The notes beneath the pieces were generated by a model. It was not told the DNA's origin and did no database searches. It was given only the letters and a program-made list of their open reading frames with translations. The translations under genes and the position numbers were made by a program. From the NCBI GenBank assembly GCA_023389315.1, contig JAEWEQ010000088.1, forward strand, positions 1 to 41,595: 41,595 bases of DNA, written 5' to 3'. This DNA comes from Actinomycetes bacterium (lineage in GTDB: Bacteria > Actinomycetota > Actinomycetes > Actinomycetales > Actinomycetaceae). This document shows, in pieces, positions 1 to 8,189 of this stretch (its first letter is position 1; every line of letters starts with the position of its first letter).

Positions 1-519
1 CGCCTCGATGTGGGCACCTCCGGAGTGATGGCGGTAGCGAAATCAGAACTTGCTTACACCAAGTTGAAATACGCTTTTAAGCACCGTTTGGTGCACAAAA
101 CTTACCACGCAGTGGTCACCGGTCACCCGGACCCGGACCGTGGCACTATTGACGCGCCCATTGGTCGCCACCCCTCTAAAGAGTGGCGCATGGCGGTGCT
201 CGCTAGTGGGCGACGCGCCGTCACTCACTATCGCACACTCGAGTTGTTGCCGGGTGCGGCGCTGCTGGAAGTTGACTTAGAAACCGGGCGCACCCACCAA
301 ATCCGGGTGCACTTTTCCCACTTCGGGCACCCCTGCGTAGGTGACGTCTTCTACGGGGCTGACGAAGTCCAGGCTGGGCGGCTGAACCTGGTACGTCAGT
401 GGTTGCACGCCAATGAGCTACGTTTCCAACACCCGCGTACCGCCCTTACTACTACCGTCACCGCGCCCTATGCCCCGGACCTTGCACAAGTATTGAAGGC
501 GTTGCGCAACCCAGAGTAA
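1..519 (+). CDS. RluD/RluA-family 23S rRNA pseudouridine synthase, C-terminal part
   Basis: The gene is cut by the left edge of the window; the reading frame is open from base 1 and ends at TAA 517-519. It converts uridines in large-subunit rRNA to pseudouridine. The first visible residues, RLDVGTSG, are the family signature; the Asp coded at 7-9 is the catalytic nucleophile. Further on TGRTHQIRVH is the second conserved block of the RluA/RluD fold. The N-terminal S4 domain usual in RluD lies outside the window, so the exact subfamily cannot be decided. In actinobacteria a gene of this type commonly lies between lspA and dnaE, which fits dnaE immediately downstream. The family call is firm; target uridines are unknown. 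Confidence 0.9.
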   Translation, partial: RLDVGTSGVMAVAKSELAYTKLKYAFKHRLVHKTYHAVVTGHPDPDRGTIDAPIGRHPSKEWRMAVLASGRRAVTHYRTLELLPGAALLEVDLETGRTHQIRVHFSHFGHPCVGDVFYGADEVQAGRLNLVRQWLHANELRFQHPRTALTTTVTAPYAPDLAQVLKALRNPE

Positions 520-537
520 ACATCCTCACACCCGGGG

Positions 538-555
538 CCAGCCATGTGCGGCTGG
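538..555 (+). terminator. Possible hairpin between the pseudouridine synthase gene and dnaE
   Basis: CCAGCC (538-543) and GGCTGG (550-555) form a perfect 6-bp stem around a 6-nt loop, 19 bases after the stop codon. There is no T-run after it, so it is not a classic intrinsic terminator; it may only slow polymerase or protect the 3' end. Confidence 0.3.
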
Positions 556-573
556 GAAGGGTCTCACTGCCGG

Positions 574-586
574 TAGACTGGTGGAC
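574..586 (+). promoter_or_regulatory. Leaderless promoter of dnaE (-10 TAGACT)
   Basis: TAGACT at 574-579 fits the actinobacterial -10 consensus TANNNT and ends 7 nt before the ATG at 587. Transcription would start at or next to that A, giving an mRNA without 5' leader. No Shine-Dalgarno sequence precedes the ATG and no convincing -35 is visible. This favours ATG 587 over the in-frame GTG at 581. Confidence 0.5.
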
Positions 587-3500
587 ATGGCGCTGACGGA
601 TCAATTTGTACATCTGCATAATCACACCGAATACTCGATGCTGGATGGAGCATCGAAGATCGTGCCGATGGTGGAAGAAGCCGCCCGCCTAAACCAACCC
701 GCTATTTCCATAACCGATCACGGCTACCTGTTTGGCGCTTACGAGTTCTATGAAGCCGCCACCAAGCGTGGCGTCAAACCCATCATCGGGTTGGAAGCGT
801 ACATGACGCCGGGGACTTCCCGCTTCGATCAAAAACGCGTGCGGTGGGGTGAAGATTGGCAATCCAGTGACGATGTCTCTGCCCGCGGTGCGTACACGCA
901 CTTGACGCTGCTGGCGGAAAACACCACCGGGATGCATAATCTTTTCCGCCTGGGGTCGTTGGCTTCCTTGGATGGTCAGATGGGGAAGTGGCCGCGCGCC
1001 GACATGGAACTACTGCAGCGCTATCATGAGGGGCTAATCGTGCTCACCGGTTGCCCGTCCTCGGAAATCCAAGTGCGATTGCGGTTGGGACAATGGGACG
1101 AAGCAGTGGCCGCTGCCGGACGCTTACGGGACATTTTCGGTAAAGAAAACTTCTACGTGGAATTAATGGACCACGGGATCGAAATTGAGAAACGCACCCG
1201 CGCGGACCTGGTGCGACTAGCTAAACACATGAACGCGCCGCTGGTAGTGACCAACGATGCTCACTACGTGCGTGCCGAGGACGCTCCTGTCCAAGACGCA
1301 CTGCTATGCATCAACTCCGGCGTCACCCTAGACACCCCGGGGCGCTTTAAGTTCGACGGCACTGGATACTACATTCGCTCGGCGGAATCCATGCGCCGTG
1401 ACTGGGAAGACCTGCCCGGGGCCTGCGACAACACCTTGGCTATTGCAGAGCGCTGCGAAGTACACTTCCGCACCACCAAAGAAGGCGCCAACTACATGCC
1501 TACCTTCCCGGTGCCGGCAGGGGAGGACGAGACCTCCTGGTTCGTGCGCGAAGTCGAACGCGGATTGGAAGAACGCTTTCCCAAGGGCGTGCCCGATGCG
1601 GTGCGTAAACAAGCGCAGTACGAGGTCGGCGTCATCACCTCCATGGGCTTTCCCGGCTACTTCCTGGTGGTTTCCGACTTCATCCGCTGGGCTAAGGACC
1701 GTGGCATCCGGGTGGGGCCGGGGCGTGGCTCGGGAGCTGGATCCATGGTTGCTTACGCTATGCGGATTACCGATTTGAACCCCATGGAGCACGGTCTGCT
1801 ATTCGAGCGGTTCCTAAACCCCGAACGTGTGTCCATGCCGGACTTCGATGTGGACTTCGATGAACGCCGGCGCGGCGAAGTCATCGACTACGTGGTGGAT
1901 AAATACGGTGATGACCGGGTCGCCCAGGTGGTGACTTACGGCAAGATTAAAGCCAAGCAGGCTTTAAAGGATTCCTGCCGTGTACTGGGTAAACCATACT
2001 CGATGGGCGAGCGCTTGACGAAAGCCATGCCGCCCACGGTGATGGGCAAAGACATTCCCGTCTCCGGTATCTTCGATCCTGAACATAAACGCTACTCGGA
2101 GGCTGCCGAATTCCGTCGCCTGTACCAGGAAGAACCGGAAACTCATGCGGTAGTGGAAATGGCGAAAGGGTTGGAAGACATCACCCGCCAATGGGGCGTG
2201 CACGCTTGCGCGGTGATCATGTCCTCCCACCCGCTACAAGACATAATTCCGTTGATGAAACGTCCCCAAGATGGGGCCATCATCACCCAATTCGACTACC
2301 CCACTTGTGAGTCTTTGGGGCTGTTGAAGATGGACTTCTTGGGGTTGCGTAACCTCACGGTCATTACCGACGCGCTGGACAACATTGAGCTAAATGGTAA
2401 ACCCCGCCCCGATTTGGAACACATCGGGTTAGATGACGAAAAAACCTACCAGATGCTTTCCGCGGGGGAGACACTGGGCGTGTTCCAGCTTGATGGTGCC
2501 GGCATGCAAAAGCTGCTAAAGCGTATGCACCCAGACAACTTCGAGGACATCTCTGCCGTTGGTGCCCTCTACCGGCCCGGCCCGATGGGGGCGGACTCAC
2601 ATAACAAGTACGCTGACCGTAAGAACGGGCGCGCCACCATCGAACCCATCCACCCGGAACTGGCTGAACCATTGGAAGACATCCTAGGCGGAACGTACGG
2701 CCTGATCGTCTACCAAGAACAGGTTATGGCGATTGCCCAGAAACTCGCCGGGTACACCCTGGGCAAGGCCGACATGTTGCGCCGTGCCATGGGGAAGAAG
2801 AAGAAAGAAATCCTCGATGCCGAGTACGGTCCCTTCCGTGATGGGATGGTGGCGAACGGGTATTCGGAGAACGCGGTCAAAACCCTGTGGGATATCTTGG
2901 TGCCGTTCTCTAACTATGCGTTCAACAAGTCTCACTCGGCTGCCTACGGGCTGGTTTCGTACTGGACGGCGTGGTTGAAGGCCAACTACCCGGCTGAATA
3001 CATGGCAGCGTTGCTGACCTCACAAAAGGACAATAAGGACAAACTTTCACTGTACTTAGCGGAGTGCCGTCGCATGGGCATCACCGTGCTACCACCGGAT
3101 GTGAATATTTCGGAAGCTAACTTCACCGCTTCGGGCACCGACATTCGCTTCGGCTTAGCCGCTATCCGCAACGTCGGCATCAACGTGGTGGAAGGCATCT
3201 GTGAGGCGCGCGCAGAGAAAGGCAAGTTCACGTCCCTGCATGACTTCCTCAGCAAGGTCCCGGTACAGGTATGCAACAAACGCACCATTGAGTCCCTCAT
3301 CAAGGCCGGCGCCTTCGACACTTTGCACGAGTGCCGCCGCGCGCTGGTGGCAATCCACGAAGAAGCTGTTAACTCGGTGGTGAAGGTCAAACGCAACGAA
3401 GCTGAAGGCCAATACGACCTATTCGGTGAGGCGTTTGCGACCGACGATGAAGTGATGGCGGTCGACATTCCGAACCTGCCGGAGTGGCCCAAGCGCGACA

Positions 3501-4120
3501 AGCTGGGATTCGAGCGGGAAATGCTGGGCCTGTACGTGTCCGACCACCCGCTGTCCGGGGTAGGTCGGGCGTTGGAACGCTACCAAGCGCAATCCATTGC
3601 CTCCATTATCGGAGCGGAAAGCGTGCCCGCTGACTCCACCGTGAAGATCGCCGGTCTGGTCACGAACATGGTGCAAAAGACCACTAAGAAGGGGGAGTTG
3701 TGGGCCATCGTCACGATTGAGGACCTCACCGCCTCCATCGATGTGCTGTTCTTCCCGCGCACCTACGAAGCGATCTCACACGTCCTCGCCAATGACCTGG
3801 TGGTGCAGGTCCAAGGGCGCGTTAATCGCCGCGATGACGAAATGTCGGTGGCGGGACAGTCGATGACGGTGTTAGATTTGCGCGACGACGGATCGGTGCC
3901 GGTCACGGTGAAACTGGTACAGCACCGCTGCACCCAAGAAACCATGGAACAGTTGCGCTCGGTACTGCTGCAACACCCGGGTGAGTCGCCGGTGGTGCTG
4001 CAGGTATCGCAGCCGGGGGGACGTAAATTCGCGGCCGACTTGGGGCCACGTTTCCAGGTGGATGCGACCTCGGCGTTCTATTCGGACATCAAGGCAATCC
4101 TGGGGGCGTCGGCAGTTTAG
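587..4120 (+). CDS. dnaE: DNA polymerase III alpha subunit (DnaE1 type)
   Basis: Replicative DNA polymerase catalytic subunit, 1177 aa from ATG 587. The N-terminal PHP domain (about residues 7-280) starts with HLHNH and keeps the metal-binding pattern of active PHP exonucleases: ITDH, GLEAY, THLTLL, TGCPSSE and TNDAHY. In mycobacteria this domain of DnaE1 does the proofreading, so the same is likely here. The C-family palm carries PDFDVDF at about residues 418-424, with the catalytic aspartates. The tau/clamp-binding and OB-fold regions follow; the protein ends normally at TAG 4118. GTG 581 is an alternative start two codons upstream. Transcription probably starts at the ATG itself. No error-prone-type (DnaE2) accessory genes are nearby. 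Confidence 0.97.
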   Translation: MALTDQFVHLHNHTEYSMLDGASKIVPMVEEAARLNQPAISITDHGYLFGAYEFYEAATKRGVKPIIGLEAYMTPGTSRFDQKRVRWGEDWQSSDDVSARGAYTHLTLLAENTTGMHNLFRLGSLASLDGQMGKWPRADMELLQRYHEGLIVLTGCPSSEIQVRLRLGQWDEAVAAAGRLRDIFGKENFYVELMDHGIEIEKRTRADLVRLAKHMNAPLVVTNDAHYVRAEDAPVQDALLCINSGVTLDTPGRFKFDGTGYYIRSAESMRRDWEDLPGACDNTLAIAERCEVHFRTTKEGANYMPTFPVPAGEDETSWFVREVERGLEERFPKGVPDAVRKQAQYEVGVITSMGFPGYFLVVSDFIRWAKDRGIRVGPGRGSGAGSMVAYAMRITDLNPMEHGLLFERFLNPERVSMPDFDVDFDERRRGEVIDYVVDKYGDDRVAQVVTYGKIKAKQALKDSCRVLGKPYSMGERLTKAMPPTVMGKDIPVSGIFDPEHKRYSEAAEFRRLYQEEPETHAVVEMAKGLEDITRQWGVHACAVIMSSHPLQDIIPLMKRPQDGAIITQFDYPTCESLGLLKMDFLGLRNLTVITDALDNIELNGKPRPDLEHIGLDDEKTYQMLSAGETLGVFQLDGAGMQKLLKRMHPDNFEDISAVGALYRPGPMGADSHNKYADRKNGRATIEPIHPELAEPLEDILGGTYGLIVYQEQVMAIAQKLAGYTLGKADMLRRAMGKKKKEILDAEYGPFRDGMVANGYSENAVKTLWDILVPFSNYAFNKSHSAAYGLVSYWTAWLKANYPAEYMAALLTSQKDNKDKLSLYLAECRRMGITVLPPDVNISEANFTASGTDIRFGLAAIRNVGINVVEGICEARAEKGKFTSLHDFLSKVPVQVCNKRTIESLIKAGAFDTLHECRRALVAIHEEAVNSVVKVKRNEAEGQYDLFGEAFATDDEVMAVDIPNLPEWPKRDKLGFEREMLGLYVSDHPLSGVGRALERYQAQSIASIIGAESVPADSTVKIAGLVTNMVQKTTKKGELWAIVTIEDLTASIDVLFFPRTYEAISHVLANDLVVQVQGRVNRRDDEMSVAGQSMTVLDLRDDGSVPVTVKLVQHRCTQETMEQLRSVLLQHPGESPVVLQVSQPGGRKFAADLGPRFQVDATSAFYSDIKAILGASAV

Positions 4121-4135
4121 TTGGCGTGCCACACC

Positions 4136-4226
4136 CGCAGGGTCAGCGGGCCACGCAGGGTCACCGGGCCGTCTGTGGGCCAGCGGGCCACCCGTAGGGC
4201 CACCGGGCCGTCTGCGGGCCCATCGG
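4136..4226. repeat. Short degenerate GC-rich tandem repeat, array A
   Basis: Directly after the dnaE stop, about two and a half copies of a 37-39 bp unit follow each other. The conserved part is CACCGGGCCGTCTG (at 4162 and 4201) and AGCGGGCCAC (at 4145 and 4182). The array fills the gap between dnaE and the convergent S4-domain gene. It can form GGGCC/GGCCC hairpins and may help end transcription from both sides; no T-run is present. Confidence 0.6.
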
Positions 4227-4229
4227 AAG

Positions 4230-4493
4230 TTAGCGGCGTTCAGCCACCTCGAGTGCCACCGGCTCCTCGATCCCCAAATGGGGCTCGCCCGGCTCAATGG
4301 TCACCACCATGCCGGCCTGGAGTTGGCGTCCGCGGCGGGTCTCAACCTGCCCATCGACGCTCACCAGCGAGGACGTGATCACTTCGCGGGCGTGTACCCC
4401 GTCCTCGACCACTCCCGCCAGTTTCAAGAACTGCCCCAGTTTAATGGGGGTGCGCACCGGGATCTGAGTGGGTTGGGGCTGGTCACTGCCCAT
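4230..4493 (-). CDS. Small S4-domain RNA-binding protein
   Basis: An 87-aa protein starting MGSDQPQPTQ. The block KLGQFLKLAGVVEDGVHAREVI followed by VSVDGQVETRRGRQL is a complete S4 RNA-binding fold like that of YaaA/YbcJ-type proteins; nothing else is attached. Such proteins bind structured RNA, probably rRNA, but the role is not known. The start at 4493 is chosen because AAAGGAA precedes the ATG at good spacing; a longer frame to 4529 lacks support. It overlaps the end of the upstream VanZ-like gene by 11 bp, so the two are probably co-transcribed and translationally coupled. It converges with dnaE across repeat array A. Confidence 0.8.
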   Translation of the reverse strand: MGSDQPQPTQIPVRTPIKLGQFLKLAGVVEDGVHAREVITSSLVSVDGQVETRRGRQLQAGMVVTIEPGEPHLGIEEPVALEVAERR

Positions 4494-4950
4494 GATTACG
4501 GTTCCTTTCTGATCGGCGAGCAAGCGCAAACACGATGGCCGCCATTGCTATTCCCACGCTATCAGCCAGCAGGTCCCGCCAGTCCCCACTGCGCCCGGGG
4601 ATCCACAGCCCCTGGACGATTTCTGAGATCGCCGCGTGCACCAAGTTTGCGGCCACCACCCACTTCATCGGCAGGCGTGCTGCCAGGAGGGCGGCGGTTA
4701 CCAGGGCGAAGCTGGACAGGTGGGCGATCTTGTCGAAACCGGGTTCTTGGGGGCTGGTGGGGCCGGGGAGGGGGCGCAAAATCGTGTCGATTGCCGATGA
4801 TAGTTGTCCCACCGACGAGGACGTGGCGGGGGAGTACAGCAACCACGCTTGGGCGGCGATTAGGGCCGCCGCCAGTGCCAGCCAGCGCCAAGACCAGAAG
4901 TGGGTTTCTTGAGCGCGGCGCGGTTGCGGGGAGTTGAACATGGGCACCAT
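4483..4950 (-). CDS. VanZ-like membrane protein
   Basis: About 155 aa from ATG 4950 (MVPMFNSPQP), or 152 aa from ATG 4941; the sequence does not decide between them. It has hydrophobic segments at WLALAAALIAAQAWLLY, SSFALVTAALLAARL, VVAANLVHAAISEIVQG and LLADSVGIAMAAIVFALA, giving about four membrane helices. The pattern DKIAHLSSFAL, then a conserved E in the third helix, then GRSGDWRDLLADSVGI is typical of the VanZ-like superfamily (teicoplanin-resistance-protein relatives, function mostly unknown). This copy is an ordinary chromosomal housekeeping type; nothing suggests antibiotic resistance. It probably heads a two-gene unit with the S4-domain gene. Confidence 0.8.
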   Translation of the reverse strand: MVPMFNSPQPRRAQETHFWSWRWLALAAALIAAQAWLLYSPATSSSVGQLSSAIDTILRPLPGPTSPQEPGFDKIAHLSSFALVTAALLAARLPMKWVVAANLVHAAISEIVQGLWIPGRSGDWRDLLADSVGIAMAAIVFALARRSERNRNHGQ

Positions 4951-4983
4951 TTTGCCACTGCTCACCCGCGGCGGGGCGGACAC

Positions 4984-5088
4984 GTGCCGAAGGTGGGTGG
5001 GGCGTAAGCAAGATCGCAGAGCGGAAGGTGGGCGGGCCGTAAGTAAGATCGCAGTGCCGAAGTCGGCCGGCGCGTAAGCAAGATCGCA
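4984..5088. repeat. Three tandem 35-bp repeats, array B
   Basis: Units at 4984-5018, 5019-5053 and 5054-5088 are each exactly 35 bp. The right part, CGTAAGCAAGATCGCA with one C/T change, is nearly invariant, as is the first GTGCCGAAG-like block. The middle 10-12 bases vary. The array lies in the 205-bp gap between the divergent VanZ-like gene and hisD. It could be a set of regulator-binding sites or a minisatellite. Three units without cas genes do not make a CRISPR. Confidence 0.8.
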
Positions 5089-5139
5089 GTGGACGTCCTC
5101 GTCCACAGTGAGAGATAGTACCCGCCAAGCCACCCAGCC

Positions 5140-5145
5140 TAATAT
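5140..5145 (+). promoter_or_regulatory. Likely -10 box of the hisD operon
   Basis: TAATAT at 5140-5145 lies 10 nt before ATG 5156; a start 7 nt downstream would leave a 5' leader of only 3-4 nt. No ribosome binding site is visible before the ATG, so hisD is probably leaderless or nearly so. No clear -35. Confidence 0.45.
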
Positions 5146-5155
5146 CCTTAACATT

Positions 5156-6478
5156 ATGCTTACTGTGCTTGATTTACGTGGGCGCGAACTCTCCGCCCGG
5201 GAACTAACAAAAGTACTACCGCGCGCCGCGGTAGACGTCGAGGCCGCCCTCGCCACCGTCACCCCGGTGATGGAAGCCGTAGCCAAGCACGGGGCCGGTG
5301 CCATCAACGAATACACCGCTCGTTTCGACGGCTGCACTCCGCCCAGCTTGGCGGTCACTGACAAACAACGCCAAACCGCCCTCGCCGGGCTGGACCCGCA
5401 AGTCAAAACTGCCCTGGAAATCGCCATCGAACACGCGCGTGCCGCACACCGCGCCCAACTCCCCACCGAGACTTCCGCCGAAATCGTACCCGGCGGCACC
5501 GTCACCCAACGCTGGATCCCAGTGCGCCGCGTCGGCCTCTACGTTCCAGGCGGCCTGGCCGTGTACCCGTCCTCGGTAGTGATGAACGTGGTCGCCGCAC
5601 AGGTGGCGGGAGTGCCCGACATTGCGGTGGCCTCCCCGCCGCAAGCAGCCTTCGGCGGACAGGTTCACCCCACCATTTTAGCCGCCTGCGAACTACTGGG
5701 CGTCACAGAGGTCTACGCCATGGGCGGAGCCCAAGCCATCGCCGGGTTCGCTTACGGTTTCACCACCGAAGAAGGCGTCGAATGCGTGCCCGTGGACGTG
5801 GTCACCGGGCCCGGTAACGTCTACGTGGCGGCGGCCAAACGCGCCATCCAAGGGGCCTGCGGCATTGACGCGGAAGCCGGTCCCACCGAGATTGCGATCA
5901 TCGCTGATGCCGACGCCAACCCCGCCTACCTGGCGCGGGATTTGATCTCCCAAGCTGAACACGACCCCTACGCCGCTGCCGTGCTGATCACCGACAGTGA
6001 GGCGCTGGCCCAGGCAGTGCAAGATAAAGTCACCCAGTACGTGGCTGACACCACCCATCGTGAGCGGGTGGAAACCTCCCTCAAGGGCCCCCAATCGGGC
6101 ATCATCCTCACCGCTGATTTACCCACGTCGGTGGCGGTGGCGAACGCTTACGGAGCAGAACACTTGGAGATCCAAACCGCGGACGCGCTCGCCGTGAGCC
6201 GGCAAATCCACAACGCTGGGGCGATCTTCGTTGGCCCCTACTCACCGGTCCCCCTGGGGGACTACCTGGCCGGCTCCAACCACGTGCTACCCACCGGCGG
6301 GACCGCCCGATTCGCTTCCGGGCTGAACGTACACGCCTACCTCAAATCCGTCCAAGAAATCCACTATGACGCACAGGCCCTAGCGTCCCTGGCCGCGCCG
6401 CTGACAGCGCTGGCCAACGCCGAGGACCTGCCGGCACACGCCGATGCGGTGAACGCACGCGGGCAGGAGGACGCATGA
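5156..6478 (+). CDS. hisD: Histidinol dehydrogenase
   Basis: 440 aa. Catalyses the last two steps of histidine synthesis, L-histidinol to L-histidine with two NAD+, using a zinc ion. Recognisable blocks are RRVGLYVPGGLAVYPSSVVMN, GGAQAIAGFAYG, VDVVTGPGNVYVAAAKR, AGPTEIAIIAD and GDYLAGSNHVLPTGGTARF, all in the usual order and at the usual length. The start MLTVLDLRG at 5156 is preferred because homologues begin with a similar motif and an upstream extension to 5108 has no support. Its TGA overlaps the ATG of hisC (ATGA). First gene of the local histidine unit, read from the likely promoter just before it. Confidence 0.96.
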   Translation: MLTVLDLRGRELSARELTKVLPRAAVDVEAALATVTPVMEAVAKHGAGAINEYTARFDGCTPPSLAVTDKQRQTALAGLDPQVKTALEIAIEHARAAHRAQLPTETSAEIVPGGTVTQRWIPVRRVGLYVPGGLAVYPSSVVMNVVAAQVAGVPDIAVASPPQAAFGGQVHPTILAACELLGVTEVYAMGGAQAIAGFAYGFTTEEGVECVPVDVVTGPGNVYVAAAKRAIQGACGIDAEAGPTEIAIIADADANPAYLARDLISQAEHDPYAAAVLITDSEALAQAVQDKVTQYVADTTHRERVETSLKGPQSGIILTADLPTSVAVANAYGAEHLEIQTADALAVSRQIHNAGAIFVGPYSPVPLGDYLAGSNHVLPTGGTARFASGLNVHAYLKSVQEIHYDAQALASLAAPLTALANAEDLPAHADAVNARGQEDA

Positions 6479-7587
6479 GACTGCCATTGCGCGCCGAACT
6501 GGTAGGAGCCGAACCCTACGGCGCTCCCCAGGATGCGGTGGAAGTACGTCTAAATGTGAACGAAAATCCCTACCCCGTGCCACCCGAAGTGGTGGATTCC
6601 ATGGCGCGGGCACTACGGGAAGTGGCGCCGGGGCTGAACCGCTATGCGGATCGCGATGCCACCGAGCTGCGCACCGCCCTCGCGAAATATCTGGCCAGCG
6701 AAAGCGGGGTGGAACTACCAGCAGAACAAATCTGGGCAGCTAACGGCTCCAACGAAGTGATGCTGCACCTGTTCCAAGCCTACGGGGGAGCTGGGCGCAC
6801 CGCCTTGTCAGCGGCACCGACCTACTCCATGTACCACGAGTATGCGCGTGACACCGGCACCGGATGGGTGCAAACCCAGCGGGAAGCGGACTTCACTTTG
6901 GACCTGGACGCGATCGCCCGAGCTTTGCGCGAACACCGCCCGTCCCTGCTGCTACTGGCCTCGCCCAACAACCCCACCGGCACCGCTTTGCCGCTGACGC
7001 AGGTGCGTGAGCTATTGGAAGCCACTCGCACCAGCGGCCCCGACGTGGAGGGCCAACCCAGTGCCACGGTGGTGGTGATTGATGAGGCGTATGCGGAGTT
7101 CCGCCGCGAAGGCGTCCCCAGCGCCCTCACCCTGTTGGCTGACTACCCGCACCTGGTGGTTACCCGCACCATGTCGAAAGCATTCTCCCTAGCAGGCTTG
7201 CGCCTGGGATACTGCGCCGCCAGCGCGCAGATCATTAGGCACCTGCAGACCGTGCGCCTGCCCTACCACCTGTCGGGAGTGACGCAGGCGGTGGCGCGCG
7301 CAGCCTTGGGGCATGCGCCGCAACTTTTAGGTGCGGTAGCGCAGCTGCGCCAGCGCCGCGACGACCTGGTGCAGTGGTTGCGTTCCGAGGGGTTCGAAGT
7401 GGCTGATTCCGATGCCAACTTCGTGCTGTTCGGGCCGTTCGCGGATCGCGAGGACGTGTTCGAACAGTTACGCGCGCGCGGCATCCTCATCCGCGTGGTG
7501 GGGCCACAAGGGTGGCTACGCGCTAGTGTTGGTAGTGAAAGTGAAGATGCGCGTTTGCGCCAGGCTTTAAAGGAGATACGGCGATGA
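6475..7587 (+). CDS. hisC: Histidinol-phosphate aminotransferase
   Basis: 370 aa, fold-type I PLP enzyme that transaminates imidazole-acetol phosphate with glutamate to give histidinol phosphate. LNVNENPYPVPPEV near the N-terminus, LLASPNNPTGTALPL, VVIDEAYAEF and TRTMSKAFSLAGLRLGY (with the PLP lysine in SKAFS) are the family motifs. Overlaps hisD and hisB by ATGA at both ends, so translation is coupled. Function is firmly supported by sequence and by context. Confidence 0.95.
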   Translation: MRLPLRAELVGAEPYGAPQDAVEVRLNVNENPYPVPPEVVDSMARALREVAPGLNRYADRDATELRTALAKYLASESGVELPAEQIWAANGSNEVMLHLFQAYGGAGRTALSAAPTYSMYHEYARDTGTGWVQTQREADFTLDLDAIARALREHRPSLLLLASPNNPTGTALPLTQVRELLEATRTSGPDVEGQPSATVVVIDEAYAEFRREGVPSALTLLADYPHLVVTRTMSKAFSLAGLRLGYCAASAQIIRHLQTVRLPYHLSGVTQAVARAALGHAPQLLGAVAQLRQRRDDLVQWLRSEGFEVADSDANFVLFGPFADREDVFEQLRARGILIRVVGPQGWLRASVGSESEDARLRQALKEIRR

Positions 7588-8189
7588 GTGAACAGCGCAC
7601 CGCACGGGTGGAACGCAGCACCAGTGAATCCACCATTACGGTGGCGGTGAACCTCGATGGCACCGGGCAGGCCGACATCGACACGTCGGTGCCGTTTTAC
7701 GACCACATGCTCACCGCCTTAGCTAAGCACTCGCTAATGGATATCCGCGTCAAAGCCCGCGGCGACATTGACGTGGACGTACACCACACGGTGGAGGACA
7801 CCGCCATTTGCTTGGGGCAAGCCTTAGCGCAGGCGATGGGTGATAAGCGTGGCCTGACCCGCTTCGCCGACGCTACCGTGCCGTTGGATGAGGCCCTGGC
7901 GCGCGCCGTGGTGGACTTGGCGGGGCGCCCCTACGTGGTGCACGAGGGCGAACCCGAAGGTCAGCAGTATCACCTGATCGGTGGGCACTTCACCGGTTCC
8001 ATGACCCGCCACGTATTTGAATCTTTCGCCCTGAACGCAGGGATTTGCCTGCACATGGATGTGATCCGCGGTCGTGACCCGCACCACATTGTGGAAGCCC
8101 AGTTCAAGGCGTTGGCGCGCGCCCTGCGGGTGGCGTTAGCAGTGGATCCGCGGGTGGATGGCATCCCCTCCACGAAAGGCGCACTGTGA
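7584..8189 (+). CDS. hisB: Imidazoleglycerol-phosphate dehydratase
   Basis: 201 aa, monofunctional HisB; it dehydrates imidazole-glycerol phosphate to imidazole-acetol phosphate. The two manganese-binding motifs are present: DHMLTALAKHS with DVDVHHTVEDTAI in the first half, and GHFTGSMTRHVFESFA with DPHHIVEAQFKALARAL in the second. There is no fused histidinol phosphatase domain as in enterobacterial HisB. It overlaps the unknown downstream gene by 4 bp (GTGA). Confidence 0.96.
   Translation: MSEQRTARVERSTSESTITVAVNLDGTGQADIDTSVPFYDHMLTALAKHSLMDIRVKARGDIDVDVHHTVEDTAICLGQALAQAMGDKRGLTRFADATVPLDEALARAVVDLAGRPYVVHEGEPEGQQYHLIGGHFTGSMTRHVFESFALNAGICLHMDVIRGRDPHHIVEAQFKALARALRVALAVDPRVDGIPSTKGAL

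Noticed and set aside
3981..4937. 318-aa plus-strand frame across the end of dnaE, the S4 gene and the VanZ-like gene
   Set aside because: It is out of frame with dnaE and antisense to two well-supported genes; composition is Pro/Arg/Gly rich as expected for a shadow frame in GC-rich DNA.
4483..4950. VanZ-like gene as part of a glycopeptide resistance cluster
   Set aside because: No vanA, vanH, vanX or related genes are near; VanZ-like proteins are common in ordinary actinobacterial chromosomes.
4984..5088. Array B as a CRISPR
   Set aside because: Only three units, the variable part is 10-12 bases and similar between units, and no cas gene is near.
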